Shown: piece by piece, positions 1 through 10,818 of the stretch
Position numbering within the stretch: the stretch's first letter is position 1
Layout: every line of letters starts with the position of its first letter
Source of the DNA: Anisus vortex
Lineage: Eukaryota; Mollusca; Gastropoda; Planorbidae
DNA: 64,000 nt
Direction: 5' to 3'
NCBI GenBank assembly: GCA_949126835.1
Contig: OX421509.1
Coordinates: 12,217,420-12,281,419, forward strand
Made by a program: the position numbers and the translations under genes
Notes under the pieces: generated by a model
Databases searched by the model: none
The model's input: only the letters and a program-made list of their open reading frames with translations
Told to the model about the DNA's origin: nothing

Positions 1-1140
1 CGTAGAAATTGTGTGAACTGGTATCAAAGATCCCCGTGTTATTTATATGCATTAACAGACGGGTCTCTAAAGGATTAGAAATAGTGTTCAGACGTGTGAA
101 GTCAATAACAAACAGCCGGGGAAAGCGTAAAGTTGTTAATAGGTGACGTCGCCTCATCGGAACCATAGTCTTTTCTCTACGATTAGAATATTGAGGTCGG
201 AAGTTGGGGAAGAATATGACGCTTTAAAGGGAGATATAACCAAAGGGAAATAATACCCAAGGGAGTAAAAACCCAAGGGACTTAATCCCCAAGAGATGAT
301 ACCCAAGGGAGATAATGCCCAAGGGAGATAATACCTAAGGGAGTAAATACTCAAGGGACATAATGCCCAAGGGAGAAAATGCTCAAGGGAGATGATACCC
401 AAGGGAGATAATGCCCAAGGGAGATAAAGCAGTCTTTTTAGAATAGTTGGTTTATACAATTATATAATTTAAAATTCTGTGTTGTTGTTTTTTCAATAAT
501 GCCTTAGCAATTCCGTCTTATCAATTCTGTAGCACAAATTATATTATTTATAGTGCTCAAGTGTTGTGTTTTCCGTGCGCAGCCGATAACCCTGTCCTAA
601 TAGTGCCTAAAGAATTCCGCTTTATACAACTTAATTTTATTTTAATGTTAATTTGAGTTCTAAGCTTATATTTTACAGACTGTCCTTCTATTAATGCATT
701 ATTCTACAATTCAACGTTAAAAGTAATGAAACGACGAAAATTAAAAAAAATCAAAACACTGACTTTTACAAATACATTATATGAAAGTTTTAATTTACAT
801 CTAATATTCCTTTAAATTCTCCGACAACTGGCTACTGGGATAGCCCATAGATTATAGTTTTCCATTGATTAAATGATAGCAAATTAATAAACCGGAAGTC
901 TAGCCGACCTGGTATGATCGGAACTTCCAAAAACAGAAGATTTCGAGTTATCAAATATCATAAATATCACTGCAAGCGGTGCATCTTATGTGGTCTTATG
1001 TCTTATCAACACGGTTGTGTCAATTTTCTTTTTACATTATGTCTTATAAATTGGGTCTTAGCTTATCCTTCTTAACAATTCTGTCCAATGAAATATGTCC
1101 AATCAATTCTGTCCTATTAACTACCATTTCCTGTTCGCAG
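1..1140. other. Intron of gene A (upstream part outside window)
   Basis: The first recognisable exon starts at 1141 behind a splice acceptor, so everything before it should be intronic or further upstream in gene A. It holds a 16-bp minisatellite (222-430), an AT-rich stretch with no recognisable coding sequence, and at 974-991 an 18-bp match to the end of the dispersed M1 MITE. The last 150 bases carry loosely repeated TCTTATCAATTCTGT-like blocks that run into the polypyrimidine tract of the acceptor. Confidence 0.5.
222..430. repeat. 16-bp minisatellite
   Basis: About thirteen imperfect copies of a unit close to GGGAGATAATGCCCAA are seen back to back. The ORF read on the minus strand (154-459) is only the translation of this repeat, with a recurring LGIIS/PWALSP pattern, and is not a gene. 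Confidence 0.9.
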
Positions 1141-1557
1141 AATGTTCGCCGCCCACGTACGGCCCCGACTGCGCTGAAATTTGCAGCATCTCCTGCGACG
1201 ACCAGATCTGCACCTACGAGGGCTACTGCCGGAGCTGCCCGAACAGAACGAGCGGGCCTTACTGCTTCGAGGGCTGCCTGGACTGGTGCGAGGAGTACGT
1301 GGAGGTCACGGCTGCCAACGTGACTCTGCCCAGCCTGAACCAGAGCTCGACCTTTCACCCCACATACCCGCACCACCATCCCCACCATCGCTACCGGGAC
1401 CTCTTCCGCGTGGAGCACGTCTGGTACTACCCCATCATGCTGGCAACGCTGTTGACCATCGTCTGCTGCGCGGTGGTAAAGCCGCCCAGTAAAAAGTCCG
1501 ACAAGGAGAAGGTCTCTGACCCGCCTGTGCTGGAAGATCAGAGGGAACCAGAGGAAG
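1141..1557 (+). CDS. Gene A exon: EGF-like Cys-rich module plus transmembrane helix
   Basis: This internal exon belongs to a receptor-like gene whose 5' part lies outside the window. It is bounded by a pyrimidine-rich acceptor ending at 1140 and an AAG|GTATAA donor. It enters and leaves in phase 1. It encodes a module with ten Cys, including CTYEGYC, then NRTSGPYCF and WCEEYVE, with N-glycosylation sites (NRT, NVT, NQS), a His-rich stretch, a hydrophobic helix near WYYPIMLATLL, and a basic start to the cytoplasmic side. The gene B exon at 53733-54092 has the same layout and about three quarters identity over the Cys-rich part, so the two are paralogues. The role is probably as a cell-surface receptor; the ligand is unknown. 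Confidence 0.85.
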
Positions 1558-1690
1558 GTATAAAATATAGGCGTCCGCTAATCCAACGATTTATGATTTC
1601 GTTGTTACGTCTCTTTACATTGTGTTGTTTATTAATGTAGCTTTACTTTTCCTAGAGTGATGGGTTTCACTTTGGAACTAGAGTCTGGTG

Positions 1691-1887
1691 CAGTGATGGC
1701 GAACCTTTTTGAGGCCTCGTGCCCAGAGTACAATACAAAACCAAATTATTTCTTTCAACGTGATAACACAGCAATTAAAACCAAATATCATAACTTAGCT
1801 GTTCCATTTTTGGTAAATGTTCGCGTGCCCACTGAAATGGCTCTGCGTGCCAGCTGTGACACGCGTTCCATAGGTTCGCCATCGCTG
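1691..1887. mobile_element. hAT-type MITE (197 bp)
   Basis: The ends are inverted repeats: CAGTGATGGCGAACC on the left and the complement of CAGCGATGGCGAACC on the right. Flanks GTCTGGTG and GTCTAGCG match at 6 of 8 bases, fitting a decayed 8-bp target duplication. It lies in an intron of gene A. Related pieces with GCGTGCC blocks occur at 21642-21850, about 11440-11615 and 27966. Confidence 0.75.
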
Positions 1888-1908
1888 GTCTAGCGTGATA
1901 AAAAAAAA

Positions 1909-2163
1909 TGGGGCAAGATGGTCAAGCGAAAGCGCGTTCGGTTGGCATACCGAATGTTCTGGTTTTGAAGCCTGATGAAGGCTAGAGTTTGTTCCCATGC
2001 ATGAGGGTGTCCCTGAGTCTACCCAGCTCTAGTGGGTACCTTTCATATTAGTCGGAGCAAAATAAAGGGGGCTAGGCATTGTGCTGACCCCTATATTGAG
2101 CCGTGACCTCAGAGACAAGTGAACGTTGCTACACCGGCACTGGGGGTCTAACTAACTAACTTG
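1909..2163 (+). mobile_element. SINE copy 1 (tRNA-headed, diverged)
   Basis: The copy has a tRNA-like head (TGGTCAAGCG near 1919, then a decayed B box) and the family body, marked by TCTACCCAGCTCT, GGGTACC, a GCATTGTGCTG block and GTGAACGTTGCT. It ends in a (TAAC)n tail at about 2150. It lies tail to tail with the LINE fragment on the other strand. Confidence 0.7.
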
Positions 2164-2164
2164 A

Positions 2165-5100
2165 ACTCCTATTGGAAACGAGAGCTGAGAGTATTATTCC
2201 CTTGTAGCTCTGAGCAAGAACTCAGCCGTGCGTTTGAGTACGGCTCTATCTCCGTATAGATCAGTGGGTAGTAAGTCACCCGTCCCATCTCCTCGATCGA
2301 CGAGACGGGGGCACTCCCACAGGATATGCTCCACTGTCTCCTCCTCCTCCCCACAGTGGCGACACCGCGAGTCGTAGTTAGGCCGGAACCTGGCGAAGTA
2401 TGCCCCAATGGGACAGTGGCCAGTGCGGAATTGAGATATGATACTTTGTTCCGACCTATTTAGGCACCACCATGGGTCGGCGCGGTTAGGGCGGGGCAAA
2501 TGCCGCCAGACTTCTCGGCCCTTGTCAGAGCTGTCCCAGCTCTCGTTCCACTTTTCTGTCTCCCACCTCCGGATCAATGTACGGGCCTTCTCAAAGGAGC
2601 ATGGCGTACTGCCGGGCTCCTCGGAGGTGGGTGTACTCAGCCCACCTTTTTTGGCAAGGTGGTCTGCTCTCTCATTGCCAGGTAGGCCTGTATGCCCTGG
2701 GACCCACTGCTGTAGTACGCGGTCTCCAAAGTGTTGGATTAGCTCGTCTGAAGCCAGTAGAATTTTCTCTATCTTAGGGGGCCAGTTGTTCATATTCTCA
2801 GTAACCTGGAGAACAGACAACGCATCAGTCAGGATAATGACGGTCGACGTGGCGAAGGCGAATCCACTCCAGAGCTCGACTGATGGCCTCGATCTCTGCG
2901 CCGTAGTTGCAGAGACCGTCGCAAGGCCCCCATAGTTCGTCTCTATTCGGGTTGCCGGGGTACTCTATGTAAACACCAAAGCCGGCGGTACCGGTGTCTG
3001 CGTTAGCCGACCCGTCGGTGTAGACATGGACAGCCCCGGGCGGTAGGGCATTTAGCGTGTCCATGACTACTTTTCTAAGTAGTTTTGGGTCGGTCGTTTT
3101 GCTAACTGAGGTGTCCTTTAGCTTCGTCCGTATTTCGGGGAGCGTTGGCGTGTTCCCCGGAGAGAAACTCGAGTACCTTTGCATAGGCAGCCTTGTATCG
3201 GATAGGTCGATTTCGGATGACAGCCTTGTTGCGTGGTGCATAAAGGACTGCATCTTTATTCTCTTCCTACCCTTCCAGGTGTCTACTAAGACTCTGGTTG
3301 GGAAGCTTTTCTCGAGTCTTTTATAGCGCTCATAGGTCGTTATGACAGCGCGTTCTCTCCTAAGCTGAAGGGGTGGTATGTTAGCCATTACCTCAGCAGC
3401 TGCCACTGGGGACGTTCGAAAGGTGCCACAGATAAAGCGTAGTGCTTGGTTCTGGATGCGATCCAAAGTTTCTAGGGCCGTTTTGGACGCGTAAACCTGT
3501 AGAGGCAGGCTGTAATCTAATTGTGATCTTACGGCCCCTGTGTAGAGGGTTTTTAATACTTTGGCGTCGGCACCCCACTTTGTGCTGGCCAGTCGTTTGA
3601 CTAGGTTTAACTTGTTCGAAGCTTTTCGTGCCAGCTCCTGGATATGGTCGAATAGTCTAAGCTTCCTGTCGAGTACTACTCCTAGGTACCTGGGTGATTT
3701 GTCCTCTTTGAGGGTTTCACCGCCGATTTTTAACTCTATAGGCTCCTTGAGAATGTCGATGCCTAGACTGAACAGCGTATAGACCGTTTTTGAACAATTA
3801 ATTTCGAGTCGCCATTGGTTGGCGTACTCGGAGATGGTTTGGAGGTCTTTCTGCAAGTCTAATTGCATGCTTGCAGATTTCTTTCCAGATTTCTAAAGGA
3901 CAAGATCGTCCGCAAATAGCAGCTTCCTACAGCCAAGTTTTTCTGGCAGGTCGTTTACGTACACTAGAAAGAGGATGCAGGACAGAGCAGAGCCTTGTGG
4001 CAAGCCGTTCTCAAGGGTTGTTTCCCTGGATAGGCTTGTCCCGTATTGTGTTTGGATCGTTCTCTCTGATAGGAATGATTTGATCCAGCGATGCATATTG
4101 CACTCAATGCCCATTCTCCTCAATTTCTGCATGAGGCCCTGCCTCCAGACTCGGTCGTAAACCTGCTTGAGGTCTAGGAAAACTGCTATGGTGGACTCGG
4201 CCCTTTGGAATCCATCGGCCATCTCTTGTACGAAGAGGTTTGTTTGGTCTATCGCGCTCATGCCCGCTCTAAAACCTGTCTGTTCTGGGGCTATGAGGCC
4301 TTCTTTCTCAAGATACCACGTTAGCCGGTTGCCGACCATACGTTCGGCCAGCTTCCCGACGCACGAGGTAAGGGAAATCGGGCGGTAACTCTCTGCCTCG
4401 GTGGCGATCTTGCCTTTTTTCAAGATTGGGACTATCACCGCTTGCCGCCAAGCCTTTGGTACCTCGCCGGTTGACCATGTTTGATTTATTAGGTCCAGGA
4501 GTCTGGCCTTACCTAATCTGCCCAGGTTTCGGATCATTTCGTTCGCTATCTGATCCGGGCCTGGTGCTTTCTTTGGTTGGCACTTTCGGACTGCCCTATC
4601 TATTTCCTGAATAGTGAGGGGGGAACTGAATATTGGGTCGGACTCTGTGACACCTCTGTCATTACGCTTGGCTCGCAGGCGTATTTTTGCTTGCCTTTTT
4701 GTAGTTGGTGTGGTGGTTGCCGGTCCCTCCTTGCTAACCCCTGCGAAAAATTTATTGAGGGTTGTGGCCCGCCGTTCGTCCGTGACGGCAGGTCCACTTG
4801 GGGTCTCCAAGGGAGCTTTGTTTCGAGGACGGTCTAAATTTTCGATATTTGCCAGCAACCTCCACATTCTACCAGTATCCTTATGGTCCAGACCTTGGTA
4901 GGTCGTACTCCATTTTTGCCGTTTTTCTTCCTGGCATGCCCGCTTTACCTCAGCTGTTAATTTGTTGTACTCCCGTCTGACGTCAGGAGTACCCGTTTTT
5001 TCGGCCATCTTTCTTGCCCTGCGTCGGGCCTTAACCAGCTTGCCAAGCGCGGTCGTCCAGAATGGTTTGTACTTCCTGCCTTGGGAGGATCTTGGGATAG

Positions 5101-5380
5101 TTTTGCGGGCCGCACCCAATATGGCTTTAGTAAAGTTTGTGTGCACCGTGTTGATTGGAGCGTCGTGCACTTCGGCCCTCTCGAAAGCAACTTCGGTTGC
5201 TTCCTTGAAGGCAGGCCAGTTAGCTTTGGTAAACATGAACCGCCTTGCCCCGTCTTTGGTTTCCTTAGCCTTACTCTTTTTCCTGGCCTTTTCCATGTCG
5301 ATATGTACTACTGTTGGCTTATGGTCACTGCCAACATCGTCCAGGACTTTAAAGGTTGTTATGGGGAAGAGATCATTATT
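2165..5380 (-). pseudogene. 5'-truncated non-LTR retrotransposon with RT and RNase H (degenerate)
   Basis: Read from about 5380 down to 2165 on the minus strand. The 5' edge begins at the last motif of an endonuclease domain (GSDHKP), so most of the endonuclease is missing. A reverse transcriptase follows, with YRPISLTS and FADDLVL near 3900, then an RNase H domain (VYTDGSAN near 3000) and a C-terminal CCHC-type finger (CRHCGEEEETVEH). One in-frame stop directly follows FADDLVL at about 3893, and a frameshift lies near 2855 inside RNase H. RT plus RNase H points to the I/R1-like LINE groups rather than CR1 or jockey; the clade is inferred. It sits in antisense in a gene A intron and is not expected to be active. 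Confidence 0.85.
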
Positions 5381-5999
5381 ATTATAAAATGTGTCACTAA
5401 TGTTATATAACTGTGGCTTCTGTCTAAGGTTTAATTTAAATTCATTGGAAATAGTCATTCGAGTAACTCAATACAGTTGTACATAATATGATAACTGAAC
5501 TTTTAATATACACGTTTAAAAAAATAAGAGACTTTGGTCGCATTCTTATTTACAATAAATGATATGATGAACGAAGAATGTTCATAATACACTGGTAGGT
5601 TATAGGAATAGCTTCGTTAGACAAAACTCAGATATATCAACTTTCATAACAAGAAAAAACTAAAACATTTCGCGCCTTTAAGGGAAAGGTTTCAAAAAAA
5701 AATTCTCTTGATCGTGAGTATTTGACCCTTCACCCCCAGCACTTTCCCCACTATGGACAGGGTGACCTCCTGGGAAATAATTAGACCTGATGTCCATATT
5801 CATAAACCAAAAAGTAGTACTAACATACTGTTTACTTTCAATTTTGAAAATGTGCATGTATTGGTAATGGGAGGGAATGCTAGTTTTGTTGACCTCATGA
5901 TTTTTTAATGGTTGACGAATTTTTTTTTTTTTTTAAATTGATGTCAGAAACATATCTTTCTAAATCTATAATATATATACACAGCTTTCTGCTTTCTAG

Positions 6000-6074
6000 A
6001 GCCACCATTCGAGATTAAAGATTCTGTGCCAGTTTATCGTTCCTCCACAAGTGTTGATATTCCAGTTATAAAAG
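6000..6074 (+). CDS. Gene A cytoplasmic-tail exon
   Basis: This 75-bp exon lies between a TTTCTAG acceptor and an AAAG|GTACGT donor, phase 1 in and out. It continues the frame of the exon at 1141-1557 and encodes a polar tail containing SSTSVDIPV. The counterpart in gene B (54618-54704) encodes SSSSVDVV at the same place, which supports both calls. Confidence 0.75.
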
Positions 6075-6542
6075 GTACGTAGGCTTGGGAAGTGACAAAA
6101 CTTTGATAGATATAATATACATATGTATAGCTGATGTGTGTGATCTTTCTAATGACAAACATTAAAAAATGAACCAACCGCAACCGTGAAAAATAGAAAT
6201 ATGGCTAAAAAAAGTATACAAGTACATCAAATAGTTTTTGAGTGCGGCATACACAAAGAACTACATAATTTTACTTATATTTCACCTTCCAATGTATACC
6301 TGCGACTTATACACAGGTGCGGCTTATACTTGAATCTTTACGGTAGATAATATTGACAGATCGATAATAGCATTTAATAGATGAAAAGATTAAAAGTTGT
6401 ATAAATATAGACACAGTTAGAAAGACAATATAGGCATACATAAGTTGTGTAACTAGAATTACAAGTGAAAGGTTCGAATAGTTCAAACTAGATGATGTAG
6501 ACTGTAGAGTGTAGACTGTAGATGGCTCATTTTAAACGCGTG

Positions 6543-6797
6543 TACAATATTGGCGTACCAAAAGTCAAGGGTTCGAATCCTTGTGATGGCTGGGGCTTTT
6601 TCGGGACTGTAGGGTATCCCCCAAGTCTACCCAGCTCTGATGGGTACCTGACAAAATAGTTGGGGGTAAAGAAAAGGCGGCTGGGGCATTGTGCTGGCCA
6701 CACATCCTCAAGTTGGCCATGGACACAGAAACTGCTGAACGCTCCATCACCTGCCCCTATGATCAATTAGGTCCGTCCCGGTACTTTACTTACTAAC
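6543..6797 (+). mobile_element. SINE copy 2
   Basis: A near-consensus RNA polymerase III B box (GGTTCGAATCC, 6570-6580) is followed by the family body (TCTACCCAGCTCTGATGGG, then CATTGTGCTGGCCACAC) and an ACTTTACTTAC tail. It lies in the last intron of gene A. Confidence 0.85.
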
Positions 6798-6955
6798 ATC
6801 GACCATAACATTCGGACAAGATTTCGCTATAGTCCGTATATTGGGCCAATTATGGGCCAATATAGTGTGCTGTTAAGGTAGTTAGCCATGTACATACTGT
6901 ACAGACAAAGACTATAGGGGAATATGAAAAATACATTAAGCTCTCAATTTTCCAG

Positions 6956-7017
6956 GTCTTTCAGATTACAGCCAGAGATCAATAACAGAAAATAGTACTT
7001 TGTCTACCTCTACGTAA
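6956..7017 (+). CDS. Gene A terminal coding exon
   Basis: An acceptor (CAATTTTCCAG) is followed by 20 codons and TAA at 7015-7017, in the phase required by the previous exon. The peptide contains GLSDYSQRS and ends STLSTST. Gene B ends with a similar short Ser-rich exon containing SDYASAPS (57156-57214). The shared position, phase, length and SDY motif make this a convincing last exon. No clear AATAAA follows within 100 bases. Confidence 0.75.
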
Positions 7018-7379
7018 AGTTATTGTGTTGTCCTTTTCATTGTATAAATATCAACATGCACATTCCAGTACAATCATTAAAACAATCATCCTACATTTGA
7101 CATAAAAATTGTACATTATTAGACAAATTAAACGTTTTGCAAAGAAAAAGCGAATTGTTACTCATTATACTTTTATCATTTATTTTTGGGCAACGTTTGG
7201 CAACGAATGGCGGATGGAGGATGTGTCTCACTTTCCGGTGTTGAAATTCGACGATTATTGCTATAATAATTATGATCTTCGTTCATTATTACATTTATTT
7301 TCAAGTAACTATCTTTTATTTCATATATTTCAACTGGCTTCACTGGAAGTAAGTGTATGTTAACTCGCAATTAATCCAA

Positions 7380-10300
7380 ATTGTGCATCTTGAAGACAAA
7401 ATCGCGGCCATCTTGATTATGATGTCACTTATGGTACGCCGCCAATTTGATTGTTTTTCACGAAACTTATTTACATTCTGAGACTGTCCTTCTCTGCACG
7501 CCAAGCATTTCGTCGTGTGTTGCGCCTGCAGGCAGCAATGTATGTTGTGTTTAGTTGCTAATTCTGAACTTCTTAATTGTTTTAAAATGAATCAAAACTT
7601 TCTGCGTTACTTTGGAAAAATATGCTCGGAGCGCTATACCCGTGTTGATACCAAAGTTTTTAAAATTATTCGTTGTCTCGGTGTTGGGCGTCGTCCACCA
7701 ACGAAACGCGTGACCCGAGCTGGGCGTCTTCATCGCATTTGGCATGGCCTGTCTCACAAACCTGTCGCGGCTACGCCTGTTGCGGGTGTCTTCGATTCTT
7801 TTCAATCTGCGCCTACTACATTCGCACCTCCCCGCAAAGCTTCTAACAAGGAACTGGGCGTTTGTCTGCTAAATTCTCAATCGGTCAACCCTGTCGGTAA
7901 GGCTGACGTAATTTCCGACTACATCGTTGAGAACAATATTGACATACTATTTATCACTGAGACATGGCTACGGCCCGGAGATGACCACAAGATTCAAGAA
8001 CTTACTCCGGTTGGTTACCTTACTGCTTCCTTTCCCCGTCCGGCTGGCGCGGGTGGAGGTATTGCAGTTATATACAAACGACACCTGCATGCTGCCTCTT
8101 CTTTCTCCGACACTCTCCCCTTTCCCCACACCACCTTCGAGGCCGTGGAAATGACAGTGGCCACTACCACCACCGTAACCTTCCTTTGTATATATCGCCC
8201 TCCCCCTAATGCCAGGAACAGGCTAAGTGAAGCAACTTTTTTCGACGAGTTCGCACTGGCACTCGACAATTACAATGTTACCTCACATAGCGCTATCGTT
8301 CTGGGCGACTTCAATATCCACTGGGACTGCCCCTCTAATGCCAACACCAAGCGGGCCCGTGCGCTACTGGACAGCTACAGTCTCGATCAGGTCGTCCCAT
8401 TCCCCACCCACGACCACGGGCACATTTTGGACTGGATCGTCACCAGACCCTCTGACAACCTGGTCTCCTGCCTCGTCGCCTGCGACCATCTGGTGTCTGA
8501 CCACTCTGCTGTCAGCTTCATCGTCAACATCACCAGGCCGGCCAGGAAGCGCAAGATGGTCACTCGCCGCAAGCTGCGAGCTATAGACACTGTTGCCTTC
8601 GGTGCGGAGGCTGCATCGCTTCTCGCTCTGCGTGACCCCTCTTCTGACCCGGCCCCCTTCTTGAACTTGACTCTACGTCAGCTTCTTGACAGGCACGCCC
8701 CGCCATCTTTATGTGCCGTCTCGGAGCGACCGCCAGCTCCTTGGTTTTCTGATGACGTCAAATCTGCCAAGCGAGAACGACGACGCGCGGAGCGAGCGTG
8801 GCGCCTCTCTGGCCTCGAGGTCCACCGCCAGATCTTCAGGGAAAAGCGACTACTCGTCAAGGAAGCCATCACTGCTGCCAAGGTCCTGCACTTCCACGAC
8901 CGCATCAAGCATGCCTCGTCGCCCAGGGAGCTTCACTTAATCTTGTCCACCCTTCTTGGCTCTTCTACCTATACGCCCCTCCCCACCACTCGACCATTCA
9001 ACGACCTCCCTGATCACTTCTCACAGTACTTTCAGCAAAAGATAGAGACTCTGCGCTGTTCCCTGGATCAGGATGCCTACAGCCCATCTCCACCCTCTCC
9101 TACTTTCTCGGGCTCCCCTCTCACCTGCTTCCTTCCTGTAACCATTGACCTTGTCAAGCGCATCATCACAAGGACTCCCATCAAGACCTGTGAGCTTGAC
9201 CCTATGCCCGGCTTCCTGTTTGCCAAGTGCTTGGACAAGCTTCTGCCGTTCATCACAGATATTATTATCACCTCTCTATCCACGGGCGTGGTCCCGGACT
9301 GCTTCAAATCCGCCATTGTCCGCCCACTCTTAAAGAAGCCCGGACTCGATGTAAATGAGTGCAAGAACTACCGCCCAGTATCCAATCTACCCTTCCTTTC
9401 CAAGATCCTAGAGCGTGTTGTCCTCGAGCAGTTAAATGCCCATCTGTCTCTACATTCGCTGATGCCCGCGCACCAGTCTGCGTATCGCCACCATCACAGC
9501 ACTGAGACAGCGCTTCTGCGGATCACCACTGACCTCCTAAACGCCTCAGACAGAGGTCTCGTCTCTGCCCTTGTGCAGCTTGATTTGTCTGCTGCCTTCG
9601 ATACGATTGACCACCACCGACTAATTGATCGCCTCAGGTCTACATTTGGCATTCATGACATCGCCCTCTCCTGGTTAGCAAACTATCTTCAGAATCGCTC
9701 CCAGACCGTTATGATTGAGTCCATATTCTCCAGGCCTGTTCACGTCTGCTATGGTGTGCCGCAGGGATCTGTCCTTGGTCCACTTCTTTTCACCCTTTAC
9801 ACTCAACCCCTATCCTTTGTCATCGAACGCCACAACCTCAAATATCATTCTTTCGCCGATGACACCCAGCTCTATAACAGTGCTGAGCCTGAGGACTTCG
9901 ACACGCTCCTTGCTTCCATCTCCATCTGTTTCCTGGACATCCAGAGCTGGATGACGGAAAACAAGTTGAAGCTTAACAGTGAGAAAACTGAAGCTCTTAT
10001 CGTCGGTACGAGACAGAGGGTCGTGTCCCTCACTGCGTCCGATCTTCGGCTGGCTGATGCAACTGTGCCTTTCTCCCCGACTATCAAGAGCCTTGGCGTC
10101 TATCTGGACTCCACGCTGTCCATGCAATCCCACATCTCCTTCCTCACCAAAATCTGCTTCTTCCATCTGCGTCGTATTGCTGCCATCCGTCGTTATCTCA
10201 CCAAGGAAGCTTGTGTTAAGCTCATCATCTCTCTCCTCTTTTCCCGCTTGGACTATTGCAATTCGCTTTTGGCTGGTCTCTCGGCCTCCTCCCTTCAAGG

Positions 10301-10818
10301 ACTCCAACGTATCCAGAACTGCGCAGCCCGACTAGTTCTCAAGAAGAAGAAGTCAAATAATATCAATCCTCTGCTCCGATCTCTGCACTGGTTACCCATC
10401 AACAATCGGATCTCATATAAGCTGGCTTCTCTCTGTTATAAGTGCCTGAATAACTGTGCCCCGGATTATCTTCGCTCTTGTATGGAGCTCTACACCCAGT
10501 CCCGCTCACTTCGTTCGGCTTCTGACGCGCTCACTCTGCGGATCCCTCGTGTGAGGCTAGTGTCCGCTGGTGAACGTTCATTTTCCTACGCAGCACCGTC
10601 TGCTTGGAATCACCTCCCATTACAGCTTCGCCAGAGCCCTAGCTATGACACCTTCAGGAGCCGGCTGAAGACTCACCTATTTCGTCAGCAGAATTAGCGT
10701 ATTACTACATATTTCGTTGTCTGTCTGTATTCTGTATTACTGTCGTCTGCGCATAGAACTGTCACCAACGGGATATGCGCTATATAAGCACCGTTATTAT
10801 TTATTTATTTATTTATCA
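7380..10818 (+). mobile_element. CR1/L2-like LINE, near full length
   Basis: The element surrounds the ORF above. The 3' end is set by a short UTR with GCGCTATATAAGCACC and a (TTTA)n tail at about 10790-10816, typical of these LINEs. The 5' boundary is a guess: the coding frame opens near 7500 and I saw no target duplication. Confidence 0.65.
7542..10697 (+). CDS. LINE ORF: endonuclease plus reverse transcriptase, uninterrupted
   Basis: One open frame of about 1,050 codons carries an apurinic-type endonuclease (ITETWL, then LGDFNIHW, then SDHSAV) and then a reverse transcriptase. RT marks include NYRPVSNLP, LDLSAAFDTIDH, GVPQGSVLGPLLF and the catalytic FADDTQLY at 9852. No RNase H domain is seen. 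The first in-frame ATG is at 7542, another is at 7587, and the open frame extends further upstream without ATG, so the start is uncertain. The first roughly 110 residues are not recognised. The motif style fits the CR1/L2 group. With no stop or frameshift it could encode a working protein. It is intergenic between genes A and B. Confidence 0.9.
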   Translation: MLCLVANSELLNCFKMNQNFLRYFGKICSERYTRVDTKVFKIIRCLGVGRRPPTKRVTRAGRLHRIWHGLSHKPVAATPVAGVFDSFQSAPTTFAPPRKASNKELGVCLLNSQSVNPVGKADVISDYIVENNIDILFITETWLRPGDDHKIQELTPVGYLTASFPRPAGAGGGIAVIYKRHLHAASSFSDTLPFPHTTFEAVEMTVATTTTVTFLCIYRPPPNARNRLSEATFFDEFALALDNYNVTSHSAIVLGDFNIHWDCPSNANTKRARALLDSYSLDQVVPFPTHDHGHILDWIVTRPSDNLVSCLVACDHLVSDHSAVSFIVNITRPARKRKMVTRRKLRAIDTVAFGAEAASLLALRDPSSDPAPFLNLTLRQLLDRHAPPSLCAVSERPPAPWFSDDVKSAKRERRRAERAWRLSGLEVHRQIFREKRLLVKEAITAAKVLHFHDRIKHASSPRELHLILSTLLGSSTYTPLPTTRPFNDLPDHFSQYFQQKIETLRCSLDQDAYSPSPPSPTFSGSPLTCFLPVTIDLVKRIITRTPIKTCELDPMPGFLFAKCLDKLLPFITDIIITSLSTGVVPDCFKSAIVRPLLKKPGLDVNECKNYRPVSNLPFLSKILERVVLEQLNAHLSLHSLMPAHQSAYRHHHSTETALLRITTDLLNASDRGLVSALVQLDLSAAFDTIDHHRLIDRLRSTFGIHDIALSWLANYLQNRSQTVMIESIFSRPVHVCYGVPQGSVLGPLLFTLYTQPLSFVIERHNLKYHSFADDTQLYNSAEPEDFDTLLASISICFLDIQSWMTENKLKLNSEKTEALIVGTRQRVVSLTASDLRLADATVPFSPTIKSLGVYLDSTLSMQSHISFLTKICFFHLRRIAAIRRYLTKEACVKLIISLLFSRLDYCNSLLAGLSASSLQGLQRIQNCAARLVLKKKKSNNINPLLRSLHWLPINNRISYKLASLCYKCLNNCAPDYLRSCMELYTQSRSLRSASDALTLRIPRVRLVSAGERSFSYAAPSAWNHLPLQLRQSPSYDTFRSRLKTHLFRQQN

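Noticed and set aside
154..459. Minus-strand ORF of 101 codons
   Set aside because: It is only the translation of the 16-bp minisatellite; the peptide repeats with the DNA period.
9810..10307. 165-codon minus-strand ORF in the LINE
   Set aside because: Shadow of the RT frame.
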